DNA of 54,389 bases from Brevundimonas sp. (GCA_004296955.1 SCVB01000017.1:1-54389), one strand, 5' to 3'; counted from the first letter of the stretch, positions 43,082-52,361 are shown. Notes: generated by a model from the letters alone, not told the origin. Translations and numbers: made by a program.

Positions 43082-45648
43082 CAGCCGACCACCAGATTGA
43101 CGATGCGATCCTTGACCACCACGATCTTCCTCACCGTCTGACCCTCCAGCCGCGCCTGGACGTCGGGGTCGGCCAGGACGATGGCTTCGACCTCGGCCGG
43201 CTCCAGCCCCCGGGCGACGCGGATCTCGCCGCGGCGCTTGCCGTTGACCTGGATGGGCAGGGTCACCTCGTCGTCGGCCGCCAGGGCCGGGTCGAATTCC
43301 GGCCAGGGCGCGTCCAGCACCATCCCCTCTTCGCCGAGCCGCGTCCAGCACTCCTCGGCCAGGTGGGGCGTGAAGGGGGCGACCAGGCGAACCAGGGCCG
43401 AGAGGGCCTGACGCCGCGCCGCGCCGCCGGCCGCCGCATGGTCGCGCACCACGGCCACGAAGGCGTAGAGCTTGGCGATGGCCGAGTTGAAGCGGAACCC
43501 GCTGACGCCTTCCGAGACGGCCTTCACCGCCTTGTGGGTCTCGCGGATCAGGGCGGCGTCGGACTCATGGGCGGGGGCGTCGGGATCGAAGCCGTCGACC
43601 TCGGTCCAGACGCGCTGGACGAACCGGCTGGCGCCCTCGACGCCGCCCGGCGTCCATTGCACGTCGCGTTCGGGCGGGCTGTCGGAGAGGACGAACAGGC
43701 GGCCGGCGTCGACGCCATAGGCCTCGACGATCTCCTGCGGGGCGACGACGTTTTTCTTCGACTTGGACATCTTCTCGATGTCGCCGATGACCAGGGTTTC
43801 GCCGGTCGACAGCTGGCGGGCGGAGCGTTTGCCGGCGTCATTGGCCAGCTCGACATCGGTCGGTTCGACCCAGGCGCCGTCGGCGCGACGGTAGGTCTCA
43901 TGGACCACCATCCCCTGGGTGAACAGGCCGGCGAAGGGTTCGCGCACCGACATCAGGCCGGCGTCCGAGAGGGCGCGGCTGATGAAGCGGGCGTAGAGCA
44001 GATGCAGGACCGCGTGCTCGACCCCGCCGATATACTGGTCGACCGGCAGCCATTTGTCGGCGGCGGCGCGGGAGATCGGATCGGCGGCCGTCGGATCGGT
44101 GAAGCGGGCGAAATACCAGCTGGAATCGACGAAGGTGTCGAGGGTGTCGGTCTCGCGCACCGCCTCGCCGCCGCAGGTCGGGCAGGATACGTGCTTCCAG
44201 GTCGGGTGGCGGTCCAGCGGATTACCCGGCGTGTCGAAGGTCACATCCTTCGGCAGCTCCACCGGAAGCTGGTCGGCCGGAACGCCCACAGGTCCGCATT
44301 TGGCGCAGTGGATCACAGGGATGGGACATCCCCAGTAGCGCTGGCGGCTGACGCCCCAGTCGCGCAGGCGATAGATGGTCGCGCCCTCGCCTTCGCCCGC
44401 CGTCTCGATCCGGCGAATGGCCTCGGCCTTGGCCGCCTCGATCTCGAGTCCGTCGAGGAAGTCGGAATTGAACAGCCGGCCGGGACCGACATAGGCCTCT
44501 GTTTCAACGCCGAAATCGTCGCCAGCGCCATCGGGTCTCACGACCGGGACGACCGGCAGTCGGTATTTGCGCGCGAAGTCGAGGTCGCGCTGGTCGTGGG
44601 CCGGGCAGCCGAAGATGGCGCCGGTGCCGTATTCCGACAGGATGAAGTTGGCGATCCAGACCGAGACCTCGCGGCCGTCGAACGGGTGGACGACCTTCAG
44701 CCCGGTGTCGAAGCCGATCTTTTCGGCCTGTTCGATCTCGGCCTGGGTCGAGCCGCCCTTGCGGCATTCGGCGACGAAGGCGGCGGCGGCCGGGTCGTTC
44801 CCGGCAAGCTCGCGGGCGACCGGGTGGTCCGCCGCAATGCCCATGAAGCTGGCGCCGAACAGGGTGTCGGGGCGGGTGGTGTAGATCTCGAGGCCCTCGG
44901 GCGCGGCGACGGGCGCGTCTCCGGCCCATTTCCAGGTCATCTGCAGGCCCTTCGACCGGCCGATCCAGTTCTCCTGCATCAGCCGGACCTTGTCGGGCCA
45001 GCGGCCTTCCAGCTCCTTCAGCCCCTCGATCAGTTCGTCGGCGTAGTCGGTGATGCGCAGGAACCACTGGTTCAGCTTGCGCTTCTCGACCACCGCGCCG
45101 GAGCGCCAGCCGCGGCCGTCCACCACCTGCTCATTGGCCAGGACGGTGTTGTCGACCGGATCCCAGTTGACGACCGAGTCCTTGCGATAGACCAGGCCGC
45201 GCTTGAGCAGCTCCAGGAACCATGCCTGCTGCTTGCCGTAATAGGCCGGATCGCAGGTGGCGAACTCGCGGCTCCAGTCCAGCGACAGGCCCAGCAGCTT
45301 CAGCTGGTCGCGCATGGCCGCGATATTGGCCCAGGTCCAGTCGCCCGGGTGTATGCCGCGCTCGATGGCGGCGTTCTCGGCCGGAAGGCCGAAGGCGTCC
45401 CAGCCCATGGGATGCAGGACGTCGAAGCCCTGGGCTCGCTTCGACCGCGCCACCACGTCGCCCATGACGTAGTTGCGGGCGTGACCCATGTGGATGGCCC
45501 CAGACGGATAGGGGAACATCTCCAGTACATAGTATTTCGGCCGGCCCGTGCCCCCGGTGGGCATGCGGAAGGCGTCGGCGGCCGCCCAGCGGGCCTGCTG
45601 GCGGGGTTCTGCGGTCTTGGGTTCGTAGCGAACCGGGGTCTTGGCCAC
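43081..45648 (-). CDS. leuS: Leucyl-tRNA synthetase
   Basis: This 855-residue class I synthetase has the HIGH box as [15 protein letters not shown], the CP1 editing domain ([20 protein letters not shown]), the zinc-type [18 protein letters not shown], and [15 protein letters not shown] near residue 626. The C-terminal [20 protein letters not shown] domain is present. The length is standard. It heads the leuS-lptE-holA operon; the DUF3576-type gene lies 64 bases upstream on the same strand. Confidence 0.97.
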   Translation of the reverse strand: MAKTPVRYEPKTAEPRQQARWAAADAFRMPTGGTGRPKYYVLEMFPYPSGAIHMGHARNYVMGDVVARSKRAQGFDVLHPMGWDAFGLPAENAAIERGIHPGDWTWANIAAMRDQLKLLGLSLDWSREFATCDPAYYGKQQAWFLELLKRGLVYRKDSVVNWDPVDNTVLANEQVVDGRGWRSGAVVEKRKLNQWFLRITDYADELIEGLKELEGRWPDKVRLMQENWIGRSKGLQMTWKWAGDAPVAAPEGLEIYTTRPDTLFGASFMGIAADHPVARELAGNDPAAAAFVAECRKGGSTQAEIEQAEKIGFDTGLKVVHPFDGREVSVWIANFILSEYGTGAIFGCPAHDQRDLDFARKYRLPVVPVVRPDGAGDDFGVETEAYVGPGRLFNSDFLDGLEIEAAKAEAIRRIETAGEGEGATIYRLRDWGVSRQRYWGCPIPVIHCAKCGPVGVPADQLPVELPKDVTFDTPGNPLDRHPTWKHVSCPTCGGEAVRETDTLDTFVDSSWYFARFTDPTAADPISRAAADKWLPVDQYIGGVEHAVLHLLYARFISRALSDAGLMSVREPFAGLFTQGMVVHETYRRADGAWVEPTDVELANDAGKRSARQLSTGETLVIGDIEKMSKSKKNVVAPQEIVEAYGVDAGRLFVLSDSPPERDVQWTPGGVEGASRFVQRVWTEVDGFDPDAPAHESDAALIRETHKAVKAVSEGVSGFRFNSAIAKLYAFVAVVRDHAAAGGAARRQALSALVRLVAPFTPHLAEECWTRLGEEGMVLDAPWPEFDPALAADDEVTLPIQVNGKRRGEIRVARGLEPAEVEAIVLADPDVQARLEGQTVRKIVVVKDRIVNLVVG

Positions 45649-45712
45649 GGGAGTCTTTCAGGCTGCTCCTTCAGGAACAGGCCCGACGGAGGCTAGTCGA
45701 TGGGGAGGGTGT

Positions 45713-46207
45713 TCAGCCGGCGTTCGAAAGATTGAGCTGGCGCGCCTTGGTCAGGATGGCGTTTTCCAGATCGGTCTCGGTCTGGGCCGCGACCCGGGCG
45801 CCGGTCCAGCAGCCGGCCGTGTCGGCGTCGGCGTCCGGATCGGCCGGATTGGGGGTGCAGCCCTCGCGCATGACCTGTTTGGTGATGCTGACGTTCAGGG
45901 CGTCGGCGCGCAGGCGGCGGTCGAGGATGAAGACGGTCGCCTTGAAGCGCTCGTTCGGCGTCTGCGGGTCGATGTACCAGTCGTAGTTGATGACGCCGCC
46001 CCACGGGTCGGCGTTGGCCAGCGGCATGAAGCTCAGCGTGTCGAGGGTGGCGCGCCAGAGATAGGCGTTCACGCCAATGCCCGTCTGGGCCGATGCCGCG
46101 TCGCGGGTGTTGCCGCCCATGCCCGGAAGGCCGGGAAGGCTGCTGCATCCGCCCAACATCAGGCCCGAGGCGATCAGGGCGACCGCTGCGCCGCGAACCA
46201 GCACCAT
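45713..46207 (-). CDS. DUF3576-type lipoprotein
   Basis: I start this gene at the ATG 46207 (MVLVRGAAVALIASGLMLGG), with GGAGAA upstream; the longer reading from 46252 lacks support. The 164 residues have a lipobox LGGC, a short Gly/Pro linker, then GVNAYLWRATLDTLSFMPLA and DPWGGVINYDWYIDP, typical of the alphaproteobacterial DUF3576 family next to leuS. The role is unknown; an envelope role is likely from its lipid anchor and neighbours. A candidate promoter is at 46300-46328. Confidence 0.88.
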   Translation of the reverse strand: MVLVRGAAVALIASGLMLGGCSSLPGLPGMGGNTRDAASAQTGIGVNAYLWRATLDTLSFMPLANADPWGGVINYDWYIDPQTPNERFKATVFILDRRLRADALNVSITKQVMREGCTPNPADPDADADTAGCWTGARVAAQTETDLENAILTKARQLNLSNAG

Positions 46208-46299
46208 CGAGACTTCTCCATACGATCGTGACGTGCAGCGGACCGGTTCCAACGCACGCGCTGGCTCTCCCGAATAAGGTCCGAGCCGAAGCGTCGCTC

Positions 46300-46328
46300 T
46301 ATAACACGGCGAAAAGGGGCTATGACAA
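46300..46328 (-). promoter_or_regulatory. Sigma-70-like promoter for the DUF3576-type gene
   Basis: On the minus strand TTGTCA (plus positions 46323-46328) and GTTATA (46300-46305) are separated by 17 bases, about 93 bases before the ATG. Confidence 0.5.
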
Positions 46329-46465
46329 GGCGAAGACGCATTCGGAGCCGCCTCCCCGTGTTCGTTTGGGGGCCAGATGAAGGCGCGGGGCCCGAATCCC
46401 GTGACGCTCGCGCCACAGGAGTCCTCCAGAGTCGCATGGAACCGGGGCCTGACGGCTCCGTTTCG

Positions 46466-46494
46466 TTGACCGGGCTCGCCAGCGGTGTCTACTT
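46466..46494 (+). promoter_or_regulatory. Candidate promoter for ntrZ
   Basis: TTGACC (46466-46471), 17-base spacer, CTACTT (46489-46494), about 45 bases before the ATG. The -10 match is weak. Confidence 0.35.
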
Positions 46495-46539
46495 GCTGGC
46501 GATCACAGCGGTTCCCCGTTGTGATGTGAAGGACAGGAC

Positions 46540-46962
46540 ATGCGCTGCATGACGCGCAAGACGGGCGCTGTGATCGCCGGACTGGCCGGGGGGCTTGCGC
46601 TCCTGGCCATGGCCGATTCCGCCTCCGCCCAGTCAGCGGCTGCGTCCGCCCGCGCCCGCGTTCCCACTGTCTCCCTCAGCGAAGCCCAGGCCGCCCGCGC
46701 CGCGGCGGCCCAGCCCGGCTCGTCGCGCCTGCGTTTCACCGAGCGCGGCCGCTGGGGCCTGGACCTCAACCTGAACCAGCCGGTGGGCCGCGAGAGCAAC
46801 CTCGGCGACGTCGAGGCCGGCGCCTATTACCGCGTCAATCCGCGCCTGCGCGTCGGCGCCTCCGCCGGCCTGGCCGAGCCCGAGAGCGATCCGGCCCGCG
46901 CGCCGCAGACCGATCGCCGCGCCGCCCCGCGCTTCCGACTGGAATCGATCTTCCGCTTCTAG
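46540..46962 (+). CDS. ntrZ: NtrZ-like periplasmic regulatory protein
   Basis: This 140-residue protein has a signal peptide (GAVIAGLAGGLALLAMADSA ending ASA-Q). Its mature C-terminal half reads GRWGLDLNLNQPVGRESNL, then VEAGAYYRVNPRLRVGASAG and a final RFRLESIFRF. From memory this matches Caulobacter NtrZ, a periplasmic inhibitor of the kinase NtrY. Its position near the origin and close to cenR also fits. The middle has an Ala-rich stretch. GAAGGA before the ATG supports the start at 46540. Its stop is shared with the ThiE-like gene through a CTAG. Confidence 0.75.
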   Translation: MRCMTRKTGAVIAGLAGGLALLAMADSASAQSAAASARARVPTVSLSEAQAARAAAAQPGSSRLRFTERGRWGLDLNLNQPVGRESNLGDVEAGAYYRVNPRLRVGASAGLAEPESDPARAPQTDRRAAPRFRLESIFRF

Positions 46963-47597
46963 TCCGGGCCGAACGCCGCCTGGATCGCCGAAATCGCCGC
47001 CAGACCGCAGGCGCCGGAGCCGATCAGGCCGCGCGCCTTGCCGGCGTCGATCCCGCCGAGCGCATAGACCGGGCAGGGCGCGGCCGCGACCCAATCGGCG
47101 AACACCTTCAATCCCAGCGGCGGCCTCGCCGCTGACGCGCCGCCGGCCGCAAAGACCGGCGAGGCCACCAGGGCGTCCAGTCCGGGGCTGGCCAGGGCTG
47201 ACGCGGAGTGAGCCGCGCCGGTGATCCGCCAGTCAGGGCGCGCCGCGGCGATGCCGACGGCCTGGTCCAGGGCCCGTTCCGGCAGGTGGACGCCGTCGGC
47301 GCCGACCGCCTCCGCCAGTTCGGCGTCGAGACCGATCAGGAGCCGTACGCCGCGCGCCAGGGTGGCCTCGCGCAGGCGCCGGGCCGTCTCCCGGGCGTCC
47401 GCGCGACCAAAATGCCGGAACACCACGCCCGCGCCGGCGGGCAGCCGCGCCGCCGTCTCCCACGGCCGGGGCGTGCGGTCCGGGTCGGTGAAGAACAGCA
47501 GCGGCGGCAGGTCCGGCCCTGCCCGGCTGACTTTGGCGCCGTCCCGTGCGAGGACGCTGGCGACTTCCCACAGGATTTCGGCGTCTGCCCGGTTCAT
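46959..47597 (-). CDS. ThiE/TenI-like thiamine phosphate synthase family protein
   Basis: This 212-residue TIM-barrel protein has RLLIGLDAELAEAVGADGVH, ITGAAHSASAL in place of the usual GxSxHS loop, and PVYALGGIDAGKARGLIGSG near the end. The N-terminal region of true ThiE with the pyrophosphate Gln/Arg/Lys set (LREKD-like) is replaced by VVFRHFGRADARE. It could be a ThiE of altered chemistry or a TenI-like aminase. A GAGGAGG sequence lies only 2 bases before the ATG, so the exact start is uncertain. The ATG overlaps the start codon of the divergent YggS gene. Confidence 0.75.
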   Translation of the reverse strand: MNRADAEILWEVASVLARDGAKVSRAGPDLPPLLFFTDPDRTPRPWETAARLPAGAGVVFRHFGRADARETARRLREATLARGVRLLIGLDAELAEAVGADGVHLPERALDQAVGIAAARPDWRITGAAHSASALASPGLDALVASPVFAAGGASAARPPLGLKVFADWVAAAPCPVYALGGIDAGKARGLIGSGACGLAAISAIQAAFGPD

Positions 47598-48315
47598 GAC
47601 CTCCTCATCTCCCGAAGCCGTTCCGTCGTCCAGCGCCGTCGCCGCGCGGCTGGATTCCGTCCGCCGGCGCATCGCCGCCGCCTGCCGCGCCTCCGGCCGG
47701 GGGGCCGGGGCCGTGACCCTGATCGCCGTATCAAAGACCCAGCCGCCTGAAGCGATCGAGGCCGCGCTTGCGGCAGGCCAGCGCGCCTTCGGCGAAAACC
47801 GGGTGCAGGAGGCCCAGGGGCGCTGGGCCGGGCGCCGCGACCATCTGCCCGACCTCGAACTGAGGCTGATCGGGCCGCTGCAGTCGAACAAGGCCGCCGA
47901 CGCGGTCGCCCTGTTCGACGTCATCGAAACTCTCGACCGGCCGAAACTGGCCGACGCCCTCGCCGCGGCCGGGACGCGCGCCGGAAAGCCGGTCCGGGTC
48001 CTCGTCCAGGTCAACACCGGCGCCGAGCCCCAGAAGGCCGGCGTCCCGCCCGCCGGGGTCGCTGCCCTGATCGACCACGCCCGGTCGACGGGGCTGACGG
48101 TCGAGGGTCTGATGTGCATTCCGCCGGCCGAAGAGGCCCCGGGGCCGCATTTCGCCCTGCTGCGCAAGCTCGCCCGGAGGCACGGGCTCGAGACGCTGTC
48201 GATGGGGATGAGCGGCGATTTCGAGACCGCCGTCCGCTTCGGCGCGACCCATGTGCGGGTCGGATCGTCGTTGTTCGGGGAACGAAAGGGGCCCGAAACG
48301 CCCTCTAGTGACTGA
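47596..48315 (+). CDS. Pyridoxal-phosphate homeostasis protein (YggS/PROSC family)
   Basis: This 239-residue protein is the PLP-binding YggS type: VTLIAVSKTQPPEAIEAALA with the PLP Lys, FGENRVQEAQGRW, RLIGPLQSNKAADAVALFD, VLVQVNTGAEPQKAGVPPAG, GLMCIPPAEE and SMGMSGDFETAVRFGATHVR. It controls free PLP levels. The start at 47596 shares the CATG with the ThiE-like gene on the other strand and has no clear ribosome binding site; this is the only in-frame ATG near the expected N-terminus. Confidence 0.9.
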   Translation: MTSSSPEAVPSSSAVAARLDSVRRRIAAACRASGRGAGAVTLIAVSKTQPPEAIEAALAAGQRAFGENRVQEAQGRWAGRRDHLPDLELRLIGPLQSNKAADAVALFDVIETLDRPKLADALAAAGTRAGKPVRVLVQVNTGAEPQKAGVPPAGVAALIDHARSTGLTVEGLMCIPPAEEAPGPHFALLRKLARRHGLETLSMGMSGDFETAVRFGATHVRVGSSLFGERKGPETPSSD

Positions 48316-48377
48316 AAACCGTCCCGCTTGCCGTCCAACCCTTGGCGGATCGGGCGACGCTCGCCATTCTGGTGCCC

Positions 48378-49064
48378 ATGCCCACGCCCAAGACCATACT
48401 GATCATCGACGACGACGACGACCTGCGCGAGGCCCTGGCCGAGCAACTGGCCCTGCACGAGGCCTTCCGGCCGGTGCAGGCCTCCACCGCCGCCGAGGGC
48501 GTGCGCATGGGGCGCGAGGTGCGGGCCGACCTGATCCTGCTCGACGTCGACCTGCCTGACATGGACGGGCGCGAAGCCTGCCGGCTGTTGCGCAAGGACG
48601 GGGTCTCGACCCCCATCATCATGCTGACCGGCCAGGCCTCGGACTCCGACACCGTGCTGGGGCTGGAGTCGGGGGCAAATGACTATGTCACCAAGCCTTT
48701 CCGTTTCGCCGTCCTGCTGGCGCGCATCCGCGCCCACCTGCGCAGCCACGAACAGTCAGAGGACGCCGTCTTCCGCATCGGCCCCTATGAGTTCCGGCCC
48801 GCCGCCAAGGTCCTGATCGACGACAAGGGGCGCAAGGTCCGGTTGACCGAGAAGGAAACCAGCATCCTCAAATACCTCTATCGCGCCGGGGCCAAGGCCG
48901 TATCGCGCGAGGAGCTGCTGACCGAGGTCTGGGGCTACAACGCCGGGGTCACCACCCATACGCTTGAAACCCATATCTATCGCCTGCGCCAGAAGATCGA
49001 GCCGGAGCCCGGCCAGGCGCGGCTGCTGCTGACCGACGCCGGCGGCTACCGGCTGCAGCCCTAG
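48378..49064 (+). CDS. cenR: OmpR-family response regulator, likely CenR
   Basis: The receiver domain starts KTILIIDDDDDLREALAEQL, has phospho-acceptor Asp in LILLDVDLPDMDG and the Lys in NDYVTKPFR. The C-terminal winged helix includes VRLTEKETSILKYLYRAGAK and VTTHTLETHIYRLRQKI. I use the ATG at 48378 (228 residues); a TTG at 48342 is also in frame. In Caulobacter the essential envelope regulator CenR is encoded near the origin on this side, so CenR is the best name, by context. The cognate kinase CenK is not in the window. The stop is shared with the next gene through a CTAG. Confidence 0.85.
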   Translation: MPTPKTILIIDDDDDLREALAEQLALHEAFRPVQASTAAEGVRMGREVRADLILLDVDLPDMDGREACRLLRKDGVSTPIIMLTGQASDSDTVLGLESGANDYVTKPFRFAVLLARIRAHLRSHEQSEDAVFRIGPYEFRPAAKVLIDDKGRKVRLTEKETSILKYLYRAGAKAVSREELLTEVWGYNAGVTTHTLETHIYRLRQKIEPEPGQARLLLTDAGGYRLQP

Positions 49065-49915
49065 CCGGGACGCCACTCGCTGAGCGTCTCGCCCCCGGCG
49101 GTCTCGAAAGCGACGCGGTCGAGCTGGACTGCGGCGACGCAGACCGGGCGCTGGTCGGGATTGGCGGCGCGGCAACGGATGGCCCGGCCGTCCGGGAAGG
49201 CCGCGATCCGGCCTTCGAGACGAACCCTGTAGCCGCCGGCCGGGGCCTCAGGCCCGGCGTCGCCCGCGGCGCGGATCGTATGGGCGTAGGCGCGGCCGTT
49301 GCGGCGGCCCAGCCGGGAGCCGCCGGCCTCGAACACCGCCGCCAGTCCGACCGTCTGGGGCGAGGGCGCGGCCGGACCGCTGGCCAGGGGATCGGCCCGG
49401 ACCGAGGGGCAGCCGTCGGCGTTCATCCATGCGCGGGCGACCCAGAAACCCTCGACGGCCTCCCAGCGATCCTGTCCGGCCCCGGCGATCAGGGCTGAAC
49501 GGGTCCAGTCGCCGGGCGTCAGGCTGAGGCGGATGGTCTGGCGCTCGGGCCCCCATGACCAGCGCGCCAGGCCGTCGCCCGCGGCGCCGTCGGCCGGCGG
49601 CGCCTCCGGGCCCTCGCAGCCGAAGGCGAGCCGCACGTCGAACTGCCGGCCGACCAGCGGATCCGCGGCGGCGGCCGAGGCCCCCGCGGCGTAGTTCGAG
49701 GCGGCCGCGGCCACGGCCGTGAGCAGCTCGCGCCGGTCCAGTGCGGGATTCACGGCGGGATTCAGGGGCGGGGTCTCGGGGCTGCTGGCGGCGGGCGGGG
49801 TCGCCTCGGGCGGAGGGACGACGGGCTCGGCCTCTCTCTGGCAGGAGACGAGCAAGAGGCCGACCGTCGCAACCGCGACGACCGCCAACCGAGCGGGCAT
49901 GACCGGATTCAGCAT
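49061..49915 (-). CDS. Predicted lipoprotein of unknown function
   Basis: This protein of up to 284 residues has a signal segment (ARLAVVAVATVGLLLVSCQR) with lipobox LVSC, then a Pro/Glu-rich linker and a soluble domain of about 220 residues with four Cys. Segments include FDVRLAFGCEGPEAPP, ALIAGAGQDRWEAVEGFWVA and YRVRLEGRIAAFPDGRAIRC. I do not recognise a family. The Met at 49900 is an alternative start. It is convergent with cenR. Confidence 0.78.
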   Translation of the reverse strand: MLNPVMPARLAVVAVATVGLLLVSCQREAEPVVPPPEATPPAASSPETPPLNPAVNPALDRRELLTAVAAAASNYAAGASAAAADPLVGRQFDVRLAFGCEGPEAPPADGAAGDGLARWSWGPERQTIRLSLTPGDWTRSALIAGAGQDRWEAVEGFWVARAWMNADGCPSVRADPLASGPAAPSPQTVGLAAVFEAGGSRLGRRNGRAYAHTIRAAGDAGPEAPAGGYRVRLEGRIAAFPDGRAIRCRAANPDQRPVCVAAVQLDRVAFETAGGETLSEWRPG

Positions 49916-50002
49916 GGAACCACCCTAGCACGCCGATCGCTGGAATGGGGATGATCGGCCGAAAAGGTTGACCTGACCGGGGCGGGGGAGGCAGCAGAGC
50001 GC

Positions 50003-51412
50003 ATGACCTTCGACCAGATCGCGGCCCTGCTGGTGCTCGTCGCCGTTGTAGGCGTGCTGGTCCACGGACGGGTCCGGGCCGACGTCGTCGCCCTGACCGC
50101 GGCCGCCGCCCTCCTCCTGCTGGGCGTGGTGCGGCCGGTCGAGGTCCAGGGAGCCTTCGCCAGCCCGGCCGTCATCGCCCTCGCCGGCCTGTTCGTCATC
50201 GCCTACGCCATCGAGCTGTCCGGCCTGCTCGGGCTGATGATCCGGCAGGCGACGAAGCTGGCGGCGCGGGTGGGGGCGGTCGGGGTCTGGGCGGTGATCG
50301 GCCTGTGCGGCGTGCTCGGCGGCTTTCTGAACAATACGCCGGTGGTGGTGCTGGCCGCGCCGGTGATCCGCGACGTGGCCCAGTCGCTGAAGCTGTCGCC
50401 GAAGCGGTTCCTGATGCCGCTCAGCCACGTTTCGGTGCTGGGCGGGCTGATGACCCTGATCGGCACATCGACCAACCTTCTCGTCAACGACATGGCGCGC
50501 AACGCCGGCCAACCGGTCTTCGGCCTGTTCGAGATCACGCCGGTGGGCCTGAGTATCGCCCTGGTCGGCGGCCTGTGGCTCTATTTCGTCGGCGCCCGCC
50601 AGCTGGGACGAAGCGTGGAGGCCGATGAGGCGGAGCAGGCGCGGCTGGCCGAGATGGAAGCGGCCCGGCGCCAGGCGGCGGCCGAGGCGGCGGCGCGAAA
50701 GCGACGCCTCCTGCCGTTCAACCTGCCGCGTCTGGGCGAGGCGCGGACCCATACAGACGGATCGGGCGACGCCCACCTGGGCGACGTGGCCCTGTTCGGG
50801 GCGGCCGACCGTCCGTTCCATCTGCGCCGGGCCCTGATCGCCCTCGGGGTGTTCGTTGCCGTGGTCGCCTCGGCCGGTCTCGGCCTCGCCCCCATCGCCG
50901 CCTCGGCCTTCGCCGGGGCTGTGGCCCTGATCCTGTTGCGGGTCATCACCCCTGAGGAGGCCTATGCCGGTCTGCGCCCCGAGATCCTGCTGCTGATCGC
51001 CGGCATGGTGGTCGTCGGCGTGGCCATCGAGGTCACGGGCCTGGCCGCGGCCGGGGCGGAAATGCTGATCGGCGTGCTCCGGCCGTTCGGGCCTCTGGTC
51101 GCGCTGATCATCCTCTACGGAGTCACCCTGTTCGCCACCGAGCTGCTGTCCAACGCCACGGTCGCGGTGCTGATCACGCCGATCGCGGTGGCCCTGGCCG
51201 AGAGTTTCGGCGTCGATCCCCGGCCCTTCCTGGTGTGCGTGATGATGGCCGCCTCGGCCGCCTTCGCCACGCCGTTCGGCTATCAGACCAATGTGCTGGT
51301 CTTCCAGATGGGCAACTACAGCTACATGGACTTCGTGCGCGTCGGGGTGCCGCTGAACCTGATCACCTGGGCGGCGGCGATGATCGCCATCCCGATCTTC
51401 TTCCCGTTCTGA
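50003..51412 (+). CDS. SLC13/DASS-type anion permease
   Basis: This 469-residue inner-membrane protein has about ten hydrophobic segments. Diagnostic parts are GGFLNNTPVVVLAAPVI (the NTP motif), LGGLMTLIGTSTNLLVNDMA, ELLSNATVAVLITPIAVALA (second repeat) and TPFGYQTNVLVFQMGNYSYM near the end. These are the two Na+/anion-binding motifs of SLC13 carriers. The central loop (about 195-260) is soluble and Arg/Ala-rich with no TrkA-C domain. The substrate (sulfate, dicarboxylate or phosphate) cannot be told. It is monocistronic; it converges on xthA with 3 bases between the stops. Confidence 0.88.
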   Translation: MTFDQIAALLVLVAVVGVLVHGRVRADVVALTAAAALLLLGVVRPVEVQGAFASPAVIALAGLFVIAYAIELSGLLGLMIRQATKLAARVGAVGVWAVIGLCGVLGGFLNNTPVVVLAAPVIRDVAQSLKLSPKRFLMPLSHVSVLGGLMTLIGTSTNLLVNDMARNAGQPVFGLFEITPVGLSIALVGGLWLYFVGARQLGRSVEADEAEQARLAEMEAARRQAAAEAAARKRRLLPFNLPRLGEARTHTDGSGDAHLGDVALFGAADRPFHLRRALIALGVFVAVVASAGLGLAPIAASAFAGAVALILLRVITPEEAYAGLRPEILLLIAGMVVVGVAIEVTGLAAAGAEMLIGVLRPFGPLVALIILYGVTLFATELLSNATVAVLITPIAVALAESFGVDPRPFLVCVMMAASAAFATPFGYQTNVLVFQMGNYSYMDFVRVGVPLNLITWAAAMIAIPIFFPF

Positions 51413-51415
51413 AGC

Positions 51416-52210
51416 TCAGACCGCGAGATCCACCGTCACCGGGGCGTGGTCGCTGGGCTGGGTCCATTCCCGGACCGTATCGTGGATGCGGGCGCTGCCG
51501 GAGGTCACGGCCGGGGTCAGACCCGGCGAGGTCCACAGGTGATCGAGGCGGAGGCCGCGGTTCGACTTGCGGAAGTCGGCGGCGCGATAGCTCCACCAGC
51601 TGGCCAGCTTCTGCGGCTCGGGGATCTGGTCGCGGATGACGTCGCAGAAGCCGCCGGCGGCCTGCAGCCGACGCAGGGTCTCGACCTCCAGCGGCGTGTG
51701 GCTGACGATCTTCGACATGTAGCGGTGGTTCCAGACGTCGTTCTCGCCCGGGGCGATGTTGAAATCGCCGGCCAGGACCAGCGGCCGCTGCTTGTCCCGC
51801 CCCGACATCTCGGCGGTCAGTCGCTCGTAGAAATCCATCTTGTGATCGAATTTCGGGTTCAGCGCCCGGTCGGCGACGTCGCCGCCGGCGGGGATGTAGA
51901 AATTCTGCACCTCGACGCCGTCGACGGTCACCCCGACGCAGCGGGCGTGACCCTCGCGGCAGACGTCGAGGACGGGCGCTTCCGTGATCGGCTTGCGGCT
52001 GGCGATCGCCACCCCGTGCCAGCCCTTCTGGCCGCCGATCTTCAGATGGGGCAGGCCCATGGCTTCAAAGGCGGCGCGGGGGAACTGGTCCTCCAGGCAT
52101 TTGATCTCCTGCAGGCACAGGACGTCGGTTCCGCTCTCGGCGACGAAGCGCGCGACCTGGTCGACGCGCAGGCGGACGGAATTGATGTTCCAGGTGGCGA
52201 TGCGAAGCAT
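51416..52210 (-). CDS. xthA: Exodeoxyribonuclease III
   Basis: This is the AP endonuclease/3'-exonuclease of base-excision repair. The start is the ATG at 52210 (MLRIATWNINSVRLRVDQVA), after GGAA; the longer reading from 52270 is not supported. The 264 residues include VLCLQEIKCLEDQFP with the metal Glu, NFYIPAGGD, VLAGDFNIAPGENDVWN and the terminal PSDHAPVTVDL with the catalytic Asp-His. The length fits. A terminator for the upstream lolA lies between the two genes. Confidence 0.96.
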   Translation of the reverse strand: MLRIATWNINSVRLRVDQVARFVAESGTDVLCLQEIKCLEDQFPRAAFEAMGLPHLKIGGQKGWHGVAIASRKPITEAPVLDVCREGHARCVGVTVDGVEVQNFYIPAGGDVADRALNPKFDHKMDFYERLTAEMSGRDKQRPLVLAGDFNIAPGENDVWNHRYMSKIVSHTPLEVETLRRLQAAGGFCDVIRDQIPEPQKLASWWSYRAADFRKSNRGLRLDHLWTSPGLTPAVTSGSARIHDTVREWTQPSDHAPVTVDLAV

Positions 52211-52325
52211 ATTTTCCGGGGGCGCGGTCAGAAGGCTCCGCCTTCTCGACCCGACGCGCCCCTGGTGCAAGCACAGGCTTCGCGCTCAAGCAGCGAGCCG
52301 CCGCGCGGCGAGCGTTAGCGCCCTC

Positions 52326-52361
52326 AAATAAAAAAGCGCCCGGTCGGGGGGACCGGGCGCT
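52326..52361 (-). terminator. Rho-independent terminator of lolA
   Basis: AGCGCCCGGTC (52335-52345) and GACCGGGCGCT (52351-52361) form an 11-bp stem with a 5-base loop. On the minus strand it is followed by TTTTTATTT. It ends transcription coming from lolA. Confidence 0.85.

Larger units (their letters stand above)
46208..46539. other. 332-base divergent intergenic region
   Basis: This region separates the DUF3576-type lipoprotein gene (leftward) from ntrZ (rightward). It holds the candidate promoters for both genes (listed separately). An open frame at 46322-46552 looks like a composition artefact. I see no RNA gene. Confidence 0.6.

Noticed and set aside
46322-46552. Small open frame before ntrZ
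   Set aside because: Arg/Gly-rich composition, no ribosome binding site, and it runs into ntrZ in another frame.
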